64,000 nt of DNA from Nitratireductor thuwali (GCF_036621415.1 NZ_CP030941.1:930001-994000); one strand, 5' to 3'; shown: positions 23,704 to 33,481, numbered from the stretch's first letter. The notes: generated from the sequence alone by a model not told the origin. A program made the numbers and translations.

Positions 23704-24036
23704 ATGACAAGCTGGCCCACCGCATCTACGCCATGGGCAGGTCGATCTCGTGGCGCCAATCCTTAATACGCTCGCGACAGCTTGATAAACGGCCGCCTTC
23801 GCTCTCGCGGCAACCCCTTCAGTTGAACGGGGCGGCCCTGTTCTTTCCGCCCTATTGAGAAAGGCGGCTCTCCGGCGCAGCACTGAGGATGGAATGGCGG
23901 GCGATCGTTGGAAATCATGGTGCACCGGCTCGGCGCAATGGCCCGGTGCGCCCTGTTTCCAAGGCAAGAAGCAACGCCGCCCCAAGATCGAATGCAGCCA
24001 AGGAATGCCAAAAAATCAGCCACCAAAGGGGATTTC
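23704..24036. other. Intergenic stretch, nothing recognised
   Basis: No gene, RNA or repeat supported; presumably carries the promoter for the membrane protein that follows. Confidence 0.5.
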
Positions 24037-25041
24037 ATGAAAGATAAGTTCGAACGCCCGGCGCTGAGCGAGCGGTTCATGCATCTCGCCTATCTGCTCA
24101 AGCACACCGCCACGATCACCAACCGCGACCGGGACATCTTTGGCCCTCCCATCCGCATGGCCGTCTACGCCCTCCTGCCCGCCACCGCGTTTTTCGCCGC
24201 GATGTGGGGATTCCTTGTAGACGCGGACGGGACTGGGATGGCTCTTCTGGCGCTTTCGGTGACCCTCTTCGTCTACAAGTTTTTTTACTACAACCGCCAG
24301 GAGCTGGCGCTGAGCTGGCTTGTTTTCGAAACGGCCGCAGGACGCGACCGGGACGGCGCGGAGGCGGCGCAACGCGTCTCCGATCTAAAACCCCAGGCAC
24401 GTATCCTGGCGCTGCTCGACATGGGGTCTGCCTGGATTGCGCGGCAACGCCGACGCGGAAACAAGGGCATGATCAACCGGCTTCTACTTTCGGCACTGAC
24501 CGAAGGCTGGGACATGATCAACCATTTTCTCCTGCCGGCTTTTGCGATTGAGGGCGTTGGATTTCGCGATGGCATGAGCCGGCTCAAGGCGGCGCGGGAA
24601 AACGTGCCCGAGACGCTGATGGGCGTCTTCGGCATCGATATTCTCGGGCGGCTGGTCGCCTCGATAGCCGCTCCGCTATACGTCTTGATGGCGGTGTTTG
24701 GCATCATTGCCGGAACTGTCCTGGCGCCGGTGCTGCCGATGGCGTTCGGGGCGGGAGTGTTCGGCGACCTGTTACCGGCGGAGGTGCTGCAGTATCTTCC
24801 AATCACGGCCGAAACCCGGTTCAACTGGCTGCCATTGTTTATCTGCATCCTTGTCGGAAGGCTCTTATCAGCTGTGTTCGAGCGGCTCGTGACAACGCTC
24901 AAGGTGATATATTTCACGCTGTTTTACGCACGAACCCTGCATGCCGACAGCCTGGCCGAGGATATCCGAGCGGAGCTCGACGCTTACCTGCGTTTCTCGG
25001 ATCGCGAAGAGCCTGAAGATGCGGCCCCGTATCCTGCCTGA
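24037..25041 (+). CDS. Integral membrane protein of unknown function
   Basis: A 334-aa protein, ATG 24037 behind AAAGGGGA. It has two hydrophobic segments near residues 45-90, a charged cytoplasmic loop (about 100-165), and further segments around 205-245 and 265-290, ending in an acidic tail. WDMINHFLLPAFAIEGVGFR, then a conserved-looking VPETLMGVFGIDI, resembles a widespread family of YjgN- or DUF6159-like membrane proteins, but the match is not strong. It stands alone, convergent with an ABC operon. Confidence 0.6.
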   Translation: MKDKFERPALSERFMHLAYLLKHTATITNRDRDIFGPPIRMAVYALLPATAFFAAMWGFLVDADGTGMALLALSVTLFVYKFFYYNRQELALSWLVFETAAGRDRDGAEAAQRVSDLKPQARILALLDMGSAWIARQRRRGNKGMINRLLLSALTEGWDMINHFLLPAFAIEGVGFRDGMSRLKAARENVPETLMGVFGIDILGRLVASIAAPLYVLMAVFGIIAGTVLAPVLPMAFGAGVFGDLLPAEVLQYLPITAETRFNWLPLFICILVGRLLSAVFERLVTTLKVIYFTLFYARTLHADSLAEDIRAELDAYLRFSDREEPEDAAPYPA

Positions 25042-25226
25042 GGGAAGCGGCTGCGCGAGGTTGTTGACGTGAGAATTGGATCGTGCCGTCAACGGTCCTC
25101 CCACATCAATCTCTACGGCGACTGGGCAGTGCCCGTTCTGTGGGGAAACCGGCTGATGCAGATCACCTGAAGATAGGTCTTCCGCCTCCAAAGACGGAAG
25201 CGCGCAACGGATCCAGCTTCAACAGT

Positions 25227-26303
25227 TCAACGGCCAGGCAGGTCGGGAATCGCAAAGACGGCCTCGGGCGGCCAACTGATACAGCAGTTCTCGCCTTCCC
25301 GGATGACTACGACGTCCGCTCCCAGGACGCGCACCCGCATCGGAAGATCGCCGACGCGACCGATCACCAGGGCGTTGTCACCGTAGTTGACGATCGTATC
25401 GACAAGCATTGAGGCGTTCTGGCGTCCCTCGAGCGGCTGGCGCGAGAGCCGGATGTGCTCGGGCCTGATGAGAAGGGTCAGGTCATCTCCTGCAGAAATT
25501 CCTTCTGCCGGTTCGAAGTCGCAAGGGCCCAGCGCAGGACTCACGGCGACGCCCGCCGCGGCATCGCTGACCTTCGCGGGGACGAGGTTGCTCTCGCCGA
25601 CGAATCCGGCGACGAACTTTGTTTTGGGACGATGATAGATGTCCAGCGGTGTCGCGGCCTGTTCGATCCTGCCCTTTTCGAACACGACGATACGGTCCGA
25701 CATCGACATTGCCTCGGACTGGTCGTGCGTGACGAAGATGGTCGTGACGCCGAGCGTTCGCTGAATGCGTTTGATCTCGATCTGCATCTGCTCGCGCAGG
25801 TTCTTGTCGAGCGCGCCGAGCGGCTCGTCCAGGAGCAACAGCGAGGGTTCGAAGACGAGGGCCCGCGCCAGCGCGACGCGCTGTTGCTGACCACCGGAGA
25901 GTTCCTTCGGATATCGCTCGGCCATGCCGGAAAGTCCGACGAGATCGAGCATTTCCTTCGCCCTGCGCAGTCCGTCCGCCTTCCCTACGCCGCGCATCTG
26001 GAGCGGAAAGTAGACATTCTCCGCCGCGGTCTTATGCGGGAAAAGCGCATAGTTCTGGAAGACGATGCCGATGTTGCGTTCGTGCGGCGCCAAGCGCGAG
26101 ATCGAGCGACCCTCGATGAGCACGTCTCCATGCGTCGCCTTCTCGAAGCCGGCCATGATCATCAGCGTCGTCGTCTTTCCGGAACCGCTGGGACCAAGGA
26201 AGGTGACAAACTCGCCCTTCTCGACTGAAAGATCCACCTTCTCGAGAGCGGTGAAGTCGCCGAACCTCTTGGTGACACCATTGATCTGCAGATATCCGTT
26301 CAT
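25227..26303 (-). CDS. ABC transporter ATP-binding protein (polyamine/opine importer type)
   Basis: A 358-aa ATPase with Walker A GPSGSGKT, signature LSGGQQQRVALARAL, Walker B LLLLDEPLGALD and switch VTHDQSEAM, then a C-terminal TOBE domain (about 280-350). This layout is that of the PotA/FbpC-type subfamily energising import from a periplasmic binding protein. It is the last gene of the minus-strand operon that also holds two permeases, a binding protein and a dipeptidase. Confidence 0.92.
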   Translation of the reverse strand: MNGYLQINGVTKRFGDFTALEKVDLSVEKGEFVTFLGPSGSGKTTTLMIMAGFEKATHGDVLIEGRSISRLAPHERNIGIVFQNYALFPHKTAAENVYFPLQMRGVGKADGLRRAKEMLDLVGLSGMAERYPKELSGGQQQRVALARALVFEPSLLLLDEPLGALDKNLREQMQIEIKRIQRTLGVTTIFVTHDQSEAMSMSDRIVVFEKGRIEQAATPLDIYHRPKTKFVAGFVGESNLVPAKVSDAAAGVAVSPALGPCDFEPAEGISAGDDLTLLIRPEHIRLSRQPLEGRQNASMLVDTIVNYGDNALVIGRVGDLPMRVRVLGADVVVIREGENCCISWPPEAVFAIPDLPGR

Positions 26304-26316
26304 CAGAATTCCCTGG

Positions 26317-27129
26317 TTAGCGACCGGTGGTGATCGCGGCTGGCGGTGTGCGCGCCTGCAGTCGTTTCCGGATGCCCTTCAAACCTGCCGGCGCCACCAG
26401 TGCCAGGAGCACCGCCACGAAGAGGAGCGTGGAGATCACCGCAATCACTGGATCGGCTTCCTGACGAATGGAATCGAACATCTTGCGCGGCAGGGTCTCG
26501 GCGTTGCGTCCCGAGATGAAAATGGCGACGACGGTCTCATCGAAGGACTGGACAAAGGCAAAGAGTGCACTGATGACGAGCCCCGGCCGCAGGATCGGGA
26601 GCGTGACATGGATGAAAGTCTTGACCGGGCTTGCCCCAAGGCTCTGCGCGGCCCGCTCGAGATTACGGTCGAACCCCTTCAGATTGGCCGACAGAACCAG
26701 GAATGCGATCGGGACTGACAGGCACGTGTGGGCGAGCACGACTCCGAAATGCGTGTGGACAAGACGGAACTCGCCGAGAAAGGAATAGTAGCCGACCGCC
26801 ATAACGATGTGCGGGACGGCCAATGGCAAGAGCATCATCAGATCGGCCAGGCTCTTGCCTGCGAAGCGATGCCGTACCAGAGCGAAGGTCGCAGGGACGA
26901 CCAGGATCATTGTCAGCACCATAGTGGCAGTCGCGATGACGATGCTGTTCCAGGTCGGGCGCAGCCAGGTCACGTCAGTGAAATAGGCTTCATAGTAGCC
27001 GAGCCAGTAACCCGGCGGGGGGAACTGCAGGGAGCGCGCGCTGGAGAAAGACATCGGCACCACGATTACGAGCGGCGCAGCGATGAAGATCACTACGAGC
27101 ACGCCAAGGATGCGCATCAGGCGGTTCAT
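26317..27129 (-). CDS. ABC transporter permease (PotC-like)
   Basis: The 270-aa inner-membrane protein has six predicted helices and the EAA loop (NLERAAQSLGASPVKTFIHV), which contacts the ATPase. ATG 27129 follows the upstream permease stop by one base, so the two are coupled. It forms the translocation channel with the PotB-like partner. An ATPase gene follows after 13 bases. Confidence 0.92.
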   Translation of the reverse strand: MNRLMRILGVLVVIFIAAPLVIVVPMSFSSARSLQFPPPGYWLGYYEAYFTDVTWLRPTWNSIVIATATMVLTMILVVPATFALVRHRFAGKSLADLMMLLPLAVPHIVMAVGYYSFLGEFRLVHTHFGVVLAHTCLSVPIAFLVLSANLKGFDRNLERAAQSLGASPVKTFIHVTLPILRPGLVISALFAFVQSFDETVVAIFISGRNAETLPRKMFDSIRQEADPVIAVISTLLFVAVLLALVAPAGLKGIRKRLQARTPPAAITTGR

Positions 27130-27130
27130 C

Positions 27131-27979
27131 TCAGCCCCACAATTTGTCGAGGCCGAAACGGCGGTGATAAATGGCCAGTATCGCAAGCGTCACAACGAGC
27201 AGAATCATCGCCATGGCCGAGCCCATGCCGAAAGCGAGAAACTCCTCGATCTGCGTCCCGATCAGGCCGGCGATCATCTGTTCGCGCGGGCTGCCGAGCA
27301 GCACCGGCGTGACATAGAAACCGAGGCAGATCACGAAGACGAGGACACAGCCGTTGGCTATGCCCGGCGCAGTCAGCGGAAGGTAGACGTGGCGGAACAG
27401 CGAGAAGCCGCGCGCGCCGAGGCTTTCGGCGGAGCGGATGAGCACCGGATCGATCTTCCGCATGACCGAATAAATGTTCATGATCATATAGGGCGCAAGG
27501 ATGTGGACCATCGCCAGCGTCGAGGAAAAGCGCGTGAAGAGCAGTTGCGGTGTGCTCTCGAGGCCGATGGCGTTGAGCAGACCGATTACGGGACCGTTGT
27601 TCCCGAGCAGGACCATCCAGGCATAGGTGCGAACGAGGAAGCTGGTCCAGAAGCTCATGGTGACCAGGAGCAGGATCAGCATCGCAATCCGCGGGCTCGA
27701 ATGGTTCATGAGGTAGGCGAGCGGGTATCCCACCAGCAGGCATGCCACGGTGACCAGCCCCGCGGTCAGGAAGGTGTTCAGGAAGACCTGCTGGTAGAGC
27801 GCGCCGGTCAGGACCCGTTCGTAGTTCGCCAGCGAGGTCTTCGGCTCGGTGACACTCATGACGGCAACGTCTGCCAGCGGCACGACGAAGAAGATGGCCA
27901 GGTAGATTGCAAGAGGCGTAAGCAGCAGCCACGGCCAAAGATTGGGCCGCTGCGACAGCCGGGCGATCGTTGCTCCCAT
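27131..27979 (-). CDS. ABC transporter permease (PotB-like)
   Basis: The 282-aa protein has six helices and an EAA loop (IRSAESLGARGFSLFRHVYL). FVVPLADVAVMSVTEP near the N-terminus fits the first-permease type of the spermidine/putrescine importer class. It follows the binding protein gene by 83 bases and is coupled to the second permease. Confidence 0.92.
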   Translation of the reverse strand: MGATIARLSQRPNLWPWLLLTPLAIYLAIFFVVPLADVAVMSVTEPKTSLANYERVLTGALYQQVFLNTFLTAGLVTVACLLVGYPLAYLMNHSSPRIAMLILLLVTMSFWTSFLVRTYAWMVLLGNNGPVIGLLNAIGLESTPQLLFTRFSSTLAMVHILAPYMIMNIYSVMRKIDPVLIRSAESLGARGFSLFRHVYLPLTAPGIANGCVLVFVICLGFYVTPVLLGSPREQMIAGLIGTQIEEFLAFGMGSAMAMILLVVTLAILAIYHRRFGLDKLWG

Positions 27980-28062
27980 TCCACTGTTCCGCTTTCCTGT
28001 GCCAGCCCTAGAGGGCTCGGTCGGTCGTCTTCGGGTGCCTTCCGGCGCGCGGGTCCTTCAGG

Positions 28063-29118
28063 TCAGGTCGCCAGCCATTCCTCGAAACGCTGTGAGAGTT
28101 CCGAGGGGTCGATACCCAGATTGGCGATGTCCTGTTCGAAGACCTTCGGATAGTTCTGTTCCGAGGTCGGCATGCGTTGCGCTTCCTCACTCGAGATGAA
28201 CTCATAGGCGGCCGGATTCAGAGGGCCGTAGTCGCCCTGAACCGTGAAGCCTGCCAGCGGTTTGGCGCTGGTGGCGAAGGCAATGAAATCGCGAGCGAGT
28301 TCTGCGTTCGGAGTGTCTTTGGCGACGACCCAGTAAGCGCGGTCGATCTGACCATTGTTCCAGGTCATGGCGACTGGCGCACCGGCCTCCTCGGCTTCGA
28401 AGAAGCGGCCGTGCCAGATCCCGATCATGTCGATCTCGCCGTCGCGCAGGATCTGCGTCGACTGCGCACCGGCGGTCCACCAGACGAGCACGTGCGGCTT
28501 GATCTTGTCGAGCGAGGCGAAGGCGCGGTCGACGTCCAGCGGGTAGAGATCTTCGACCGGAACGCCGTCGGCCAGAAGGGCAAGCGGAAGGACGCGGGCG
28601 GGGTAGCGCTGCAGGGAGCGGGAACCGGGAAAGCGTTCGACGTCCCAGAAGTCCGCCCAGTTCTTCGGCCCCTCGGGATACTTGTCGGTCCGCCAGGCGA
28701 GCACCGTCGCAAATGCGTGCGACGCCACGCCATTCTCGAAAAGCGCTCCCTCGTATGGGGCTTCCTGCCAGTCCTCGATGATCCCGGCCTGGCCGGCGCG
28801 GATCAGTTCGGCGCCGCCGAGCGTCGTGACGTCGAACTCGTAGACGCCGGTCTGCACCTGCTGGGCGAGCTTTGCGAAGGAGACGGGAGAGACGGTGCGA
28901 ATCTCGACGCCCGTCTCGGCGGTAAACGGGTCGAAGAGGTGGGCGCGGGCGGCTTCCTCCCACGGTCCTCCCCAGGTATTGATGTACAGCACCTTGTCCT
29001 GGGCCCGGGCCAAGTAGGGCATCGCGAGCGAAGTAGCGAGCGCCGCGCCGCCCGCCCTGAGGACGGTTCGGCGGTTCGGCATGGAAAGCAATGTCGAGCG
29101 GGTCCTGCTGGTGGTCAT
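28063..29118 (-). CDS. ABC transporter substrate-binding protein (PotD-like), probably Tat-exported
   Basis: A 351-aa periplasmic binding protein with an N-terminal NRRTVLRAGG twin-arginine-like signal ending near LARAQ. The mature protein has the two-lobe pattern of the polyamine/opine family (LYINTWGGPWEEAARAHLFD, EFDVTTLGGAELIRAGQAGI). The ATG at 29118 overlaps the dipeptidase stop by four bases (ATGA); ATG 29082 is an alternative start nearer the signal. The ligand is unknown; the coupled dipeptidase suggests an amide or peptide-like compound. Confidence 0.9.
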   Translation of the reverse strand: MTTSRTRSTLLSMPNRRTVLRAGGAALATSLAMPYLARAQDKVLYINTWGGPWEEAARAHLFDPFTAETGVEIRTVSPVSFAKLAQQVQTGVYEFDVTTLGGAELIRAGQAGIIEDWQEAPYEGALFENGVASHAFATVLAWRTDKYPEGPKNWADFWDVERFPGSRSLQRYPARVLPLALLADGVPVEDLYPLDVDRAFASLDKIKPHVLVWWTAGAQSTQILRDGEIDMIGIWHGRFFEAEEAGAPVAMTWNNGQIDRAYWVVAKDTPNAELARDFIAFATSAKPLAGFTVQGDYGPLNPAAYEFISSEEAQRMPTSEQNYPKVFEQDIANLGIDPSELSQRFEEWLAT

Positions 29119-30101
29119 TTCTTGTTCTCCTCTCGTGGTTTGAAGGTCGCCTCGTAGAGGCGAAGCCAGTTTCCGTGGGTTATTTTCGCGACCTCTTCTT
29201 CGGAGAAGCCCACGGTGCGGAGGCCATTCGGGATCACGCGCATGTCCTCGACGGTCTGGAACCAGTCCGGAGGCGGCGCCTTGCCTGGGCGGGCTGCGGA
29301 GCCCGCTCCGTAGTCGATGCCGCGCGTCCAGCGGCCTTGGCGCATCCAGGCGTAGTCGGGGGCGGTGAAATTGTGGCTGCGATCAGTGCCGATCGCCACC
29401 GAATCGATACCAGCGATCTCGACAGTGCGGGCGACCATGCCGCACCAGGCTTCGATCGACTTACAGAACTCGTCGCCTGTAATATTGCGGTAGGCCGCAC
29501 ATCCGATGACACCGCCTGATTCCCGTAGCGCCTTCAGCACGGCATCCGACTTATTGCGCTTGTGGTCGAACAGCGAACGGGCATTGGCATGCGTGACGGC
29601 AATGGGCTTCTGCGAAGCTTCGATGGCATCAAGAGTGGTGCGGTCCCCTACATGGCTGCAATCCACCAGTATGCCCGCCTTGTTCATCTCGCGAACGACT
29701 TCTTTGCCGAAGCGCGCAAGGCCCGAATCCTCGGCCTCATAGCAGCTCCCGCCGAGTTCGTTCTGGTTGTTGTAGGTCAGCTGGACGACGCGCACGCCAA
29801 GTTCGGCGAACAGCTCGACGAACCGGATTCGCCCCTCGAACAGGTTAGAGTTCTGAAAGCCCAGGATCACGCCGACCTTTCCCGACCTGCCGATCCGTTC
29901 GACATCGACGGCAGTCGCGGCGATCTCGCACACGTCTTCATTTTCGCGCACGAGGTCGCGCCAGCGGGCCAGCGAATCCAGTGATTCCACCGTCCCTTCC
30001 CAGAAGCCGCAGGTAACCACGACGCCGCCGACTCCGGCCTTCTGGAGAGATTCGAAGGAATTTCTGTCGAAATGTCCGCACTGAAGCCCGTCAATGATCA
30101 T
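29115..30101 (-). CDS. Membrane dipeptidase family (peptidase M19) hydrolase
   Basis: A 328-aa cytoplasmic metallohydrolase. The family ligands are visible: H10 and D12 near the start (GHFDRN), a bridging Glu in NNQNELGGSCYEA, His residues in CSHVGDRTTLD and VTHANAR, and a late Asp in GTDRSHNF. M19 enzymes cleave dipeptides with a D-residue or dehydro-residue, or related amides. No signal peptide is seen, so hydrolysis would follow uptake by the coupled ABC importer. Start and stop overlap both neighbours by ATGA. Confidence 0.9.
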   Translation of the reverse strand: MIIDGLQCGHFDRNSFESLQKAGVGGVVVTCGFWEGTVESLDSLARWRDLVRENEDVCEIAATAVDVERIGRSGKVGVILGFQNSNLFEGRIRFVELFAELGVRVVQLTYNNQNELGGSCYEAEDSGLARFGKEVVREMNKAGILVDCSHVGDRTTLDAIEASQKPIAVTHANARSLFDHKRNKSDAVLKALRESGGVIGCAAYRNITGDEFCKSIEAWCGMVARTVEIAGIDSVAIGTDRSHNFTAPDYAWMRQGRWTRGIDYGAGSAARPGKAPPPDWFQTVEDMRVIPNGLRTVGFSEEEVAKITHGNWLRLYEATFKPREENKK

Positions 30102-30832
30102 GATCCGGCGCTCTCCTTTCGGGTCTTGCCCGTTCCGATGGATGTGAGGAAGCTAAGGTCCGTCTCATCGTCGTTGTCCTTGCGGCCGATGACGGTCCCG
30201 TCGTCGTTGACAATGAGAGGCCCGGCGTGGCGACGAGAGACGACGCTGTCTGGCGTAAGCGCCTTTTGGGCGAGATGGTATACACGCCACCAGAGTTCTG
30301 CCTCGATAGCCGTGCCGTTCTGCAGAAGGTCCCAAAGCAGCGGCTCATCCCGTTTCAGATCGCCCGACAGAGTCTTTGAGGATGCGGTCAGAAGAGGTTC
30401 GTCCCCGCCGCTGAACACGACCGAGAGACCGTTGCGCGCGGCCAGTGCCGCTGCGACACGGAGTTCGTCCGGATCGGCGGCGTTCGTGACCCTGACGCTT
30501 CCGGAGCCATAGTGTGCGGCCAGTTCCCCTAAAAGGTCGACAAGCGTGGGAACCACAAACCAGGCGTGTTCGCCCCCGGCGCCGAGGTCAAGGCGGCTGC
30601 CTTGTTCGGAAAGAAGCTCGATGCGGGCGGGGTCCGCCTCCTTGAGTTCATCGAAGCGCGTTTCCAGGAGCGCAAAGCCGCCGAGGCCCAGCTTCTGCGA
30701 ATACATGACGATATCTGTCGCGGTCAGCACAAAGCCCTTCGGCAGCCGGGTCAGAGAGAAGACGCGTTCCGTCATCATGCGCATTTCGCGCGGCATGATG
30801 CGCAGCGTCGAGGTGGTGAAAGCAGGAGTCAT
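30098..30832 (-). CDS. Uncharacterised 244-aa protein of the IclR/dipeptidase operon
   Basis: A soluble protein without signal peptide. Two features stand out: a central alternating segment around SVRVTNAADPDELRVAAALA, and a C-terminal VYHLAQKALTPDSVVSRRHA, then a short NDD acid motif. The latter vaguely recalls DUF3726 proteins but the match is too weak to assign. Four-base ATGA overlaps with genes on both sides indicate obligate co-expression with the 572-aa protein and the dipeptidase. Confidence 0.7.
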   Translation of the reverse strand: MTPAFTTSTLRIMPREMRMMTERVFSLTRLPKGFVLTATDIVMYSQKLGLGGFALLETRFDELKEADPARIELLSEQGSRLDLGAGGEHAWFVVPTLVDLLGELAAHYGSGSVRVTNAADPDELRVAAALAARNGLSVVFSGGDEPLLTASSKTLSGDLKRDEPLLWDLLQNGTAIEAELWWRVYHLAQKALTPDSVVSRRHAGPLIVNDDGTVIGRKDNDDETDLSFLTSIGTGKTRKESAGS

Positions 30833-32547
30833 GGACGTGGCTCCGCCGGATAGGCCCAGACACCCTCGCGGCCCGCGCGGATGTCGTCCGGGCCCGGGGC
30901 ACCGTGATAAAGGACGCCGCGGAGATTGCGTCGCAGGAAATCACGAGTCTTGTCTATGCCGTGGATGCCGGCATTCATCAGCCGAACGAGGTGGATCGGT
31001 GTGAAATCTTCCGCGTTAATGTTCGCGGTGGGCGTGTGGTAGACCAGGTCGGCAAGCGTCTGGACGCGGGCGGTCAGGTACCGATGCTCGGGATGCTTCA
31101 TCAGGAATCGCGAGACCGGTAGCAGCGGCTCCTGCTCTTCGAGGTCGGCTACAAGCGCCTGCAAGCCGCCGCAGACGTCGAGACCAAGGTCCAGTGCGTC
31201 CGGAACCTCGTCGCGGGCGCCCCGCCGCGGTTCCTCGGCGCTTTCCGATTTGTACCAGACGTACCGGTAGGCCTCGGGGGAGGACATGTCGGTTTCCAGC
31301 GCCCAGCGATACTGCTGCCGGATTTCCTGCGCCAGATCCTGGCACGTCTGTGCCGGCGAAACGTTCACTTCGTCCGTACCGGCGACCCGTGCGGCCAAGG
31401 CATCGGCTTCGTCGGGAACGAGTTCTATGAGCAGCGAGAGGAAGGTCTCGGAAGCCTCCGGCCGAAGTTCCTCCGCAAACCAGTTGGCAAGTGTATCGAG
31501 CGGATATCTCGTCCGGGTCCCGCCCACCATCCCGGTTTCACGGAGTTCGACCAAAGCGACCGCGACCTTCTCCAGATCGTCTGCGACCTCGGCGCTGGAT
31601 GCAAAGGTTTCGTACACCATCCGGTCCTGGCGACGAAACGTCGCCGCGCGGCGGACGAGTTGCAACAGCATGTCGACGCGTACATCGCCTCCGTCCAGTT
31701 CCAGGCCGCGGGCCAGGGCGATCGCCCGCTCACGCGCCTCAATCCAGCTGCCGATCAGCTTGGGATGGCGATGCACGAAGAAGATCAGGCCGAGCGCGGA
31801 ACCATTTCCGACACCGAGATAGCGGCGGATCGCCGGATCGAGCGGAACGGCCTTCTCCGACTGGTGCCGGGCGAGATGCTCGACGAGGTCGCAGGAATAT
31901 TCGCGCATCAGATAGGCCGTCAGAAGCTGCGCCTGCAAAGGGCCGCCGAGATCATGGTCGGTGCCGAGAGACGGAAAGGACCGGGTGCCGAACGTGCCGT
32001 TGCCGTCTAGCCCCGTGTTGCGCATGAGATAGCAGACTTCCGCCAGGCCATCGATGTCCGGCTGCTTGCCGGAAGCGAGTGCGGCGAGCGTCTGGTCGAA
32101 GATGCGCATCGAGCGGTTCGCACGGCACCACACCAGGGCGTTCGGAGTTGCGCGCCCGCGATAGAGCTTGGGCAGTTCCTCGCGCGCCGAGGCGATGTCC
32201 CCCTCCGTGGCAGGTCCCTCATTGAGCGTCCCCATCATGTCCCACGCCTGACCGATAATGCGGCCAGTCCGCGCCTTGCGGCTCGGTGGGCGGGAAAAGG
32301 CTATGAAACTGAATTCCTGCCGGAGGGTTCGGATGGAGTAGATGACCGTTCCCTCGCCGGTGGCATCCACTTCGAAACGCTGAACGGAGATGTCCCAGCG
32401 CTCGCGCAGCATGCGGTTCATAAGTGCGCGCGTGATGCTGAGGCGGCTTGGCTGAATTGCGGCCAACCGCTCCGGCTGCATAATGAACTCAGGGGGCCGT
32501 GGCTGCGGCACGCGTGCGGGAGAAGATGTCGTTCGCAAAGCCTCCAT
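30829..32547 (-). CDS. Uncharacterised 572-aa protein of the IclR/dipeptidase operon
   Basis: No family was recognised. ATG 32547 is chosen because the frame upstream runs into the IclR gene, whose stop is five bases away. The protein is soluble and largely helical. Notable segments are LMRNTGLDGNGTFGTRSFPS near residue 190-210 and FFVHRHPKLIGSWIEARERA further on. The first recalls a glycine-rich loop; neither defines a known active site. Its place first in a coupled string with a dipeptidase and importer suggests it is an enzyme or assembly factor of the same pathway. Confidence 0.72.
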   Translation of the reverse strand: MEALRTTSSPARVPQPRPPEFIMQPERLAAIQPSRLSITRALMNRMLRERWDISVQRFEVDATGEGTVIYSIRTLRQEFSFIAFSRPPSRKARTGRIIGQAWDMMGTLNEGPATEGDIASAREELPKLYRGRATPNALVWCRANRSMRIFDQTLAALASGKQPDIDGLAEVCYLMRNTGLDGNGTFGTRSFPSLGTDHDLGGPLQAQLLTAYLMREYSCDLVEHLARHQSEKAVPLDPAIRRYLGVGNGSALGLIFFVHRHPKLIGSWIEARERAIALARGLELDGGDVRVDMLLQLVRRAATFRRQDRMVYETFASSAEVADDLEKVAVALVELRETGMVGGTRTRYPLDTLANWFAEELRPEASETFLSLLIELVPDEADALAARVAGTDEVNVSPAQTCQDLAQEIRQQYRWALETDMSSPEAYRYVWYKSESAEEPRRGARDEVPDALDLGLDVCGGLQALVADLEEQEPLLPVSRFLMKHPEHRYLTARVQTLADLVYHTPTANINAEDFTPIHLVRLMNAGIHGIDKTRDFLRRNLRGVLYHGAPGPDDIRAGREGVWAYPAEPRP

Positions 32548-32552
32548 ACTGT

Positions 32553-33308
32553 TCAAGGCTCTCCCTGCTGCAGTCTGGTTATCTGTCGGGCCGCCCGGAG
32601 GAGCGGCTCGCGGACCTGTTCGAGATCGAAGCGCGTCTCCGGCATCACTATCGAGACGGTCGCGGTGCACTTGCCATGAACGTCGAAGACCGGAGCCGCG
32701 ATGGCGCGCACGCCAACCTGCGTGTAGCCGCTCGAGAGCGCGTATCCGTCAGCGCGTGCGGCGGCCAATATCTCCTCCGAGGCGAGCTTTTCACCGCTAT
32801 CGCGCAACCGCTGCAGCGCCGCGTCGTCCGCAAAGGCGGTCAAAATGCGCCCCGAAGCCGACCCTTCCAGCGACATCGTCGTGCCGATCTTCTGCTCGGC
32901 GCGTAGGACGCTGTCCGAATCGACGCGCGAAATGATGCAGGGGAGCCCGCGGTCCAGTACGGCGAGCGAAGCGGTTTCCTTCACCTCGTGGACGAGCGCT
33001 TCGAGGATCGGCATCACGCGCGTCCCCAGATCGGCCTGTTCCAAGGCCGCGGCGGCGAGTCGGCAGACATGCATGGAAAGCCTGTAGCGGGACTGCTCGT
33101 CCTGCTCGACCCATCCGGCTTCGACCAGGGTGAGGAGGCGTTGATAGGCCGTGGGGCGTGAGAGTTCCATCGCCCGAGCCACCTCCGGCAGCCGCATCCC
33201 CCGCGAGCTTTTGGCCAGGACGTCGAGGACGGCGATCACTTTCAGGGCGGTGGTCAGCGGTCTGACACCTGCCTCGCTTTGTATTCTATTTGAATGTGTC
33301 GTATCCAT
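32553..33308 (-). CDS. IclR family transcriptional regulator
   Basis: A 251-aa regulator with an N-terminal winged helix (LTTALKVIAVLDVLAKSSRG, then LPEVARAMELSRPTAYQRLL) and a C-terminal GAF-like effector domain ending near LLRAARQITRLQ. ATG 33308 follows no strong ribosome site. It heads the minus-strand operon and is divergent from the thiamine-diphosphate enzyme, so it probably controls both from the 170-base gap. IclR proteins often sense the pathway substrate. Confidence 0.92.
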   Translation of the reverse strand: MDTTHSNRIQSEAGVRPLTTALKVIAVLDVLAKSSRGMRLPEVARAMELSRPTAYQRLLTLVEAGWVEQDEQSRYRLSMHVCRLAAAALEQADLGTRVMPILEALVHEVKETASLAVLDRGLPCIISRVDSDSVLRAEQKIGTTMSLEGSASGRILTAFADDAALQRLRDSGEKLASEEILAAARADGYALSSGYTQVGVRAIAAPVFDVHGKCTATVSIVMPETRFDLEQVREPLLRAARQITRLQQGEP

Positions 33309-33481
33309 TGCAGATACACAATGTTGCTGATATTGATCGATGTCAATGCCGATCGAAAAAACAGCCACGGATATTCTTCTCTTCGCGACATGCCCTGCGC
33401 CAGAATGCGTGCGGTGCACCTGTCTGCGGTCCGGCTGGAACTGCACATCCTTTTCACGTGGAAGCTGGGAGACGACACAGA

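Noticed and set aside
25177..25199. Inverted repeat CTTCCG/CGGAAG between convergent genes as a terminator
   Set aside because: Only six pairs and no T tract.
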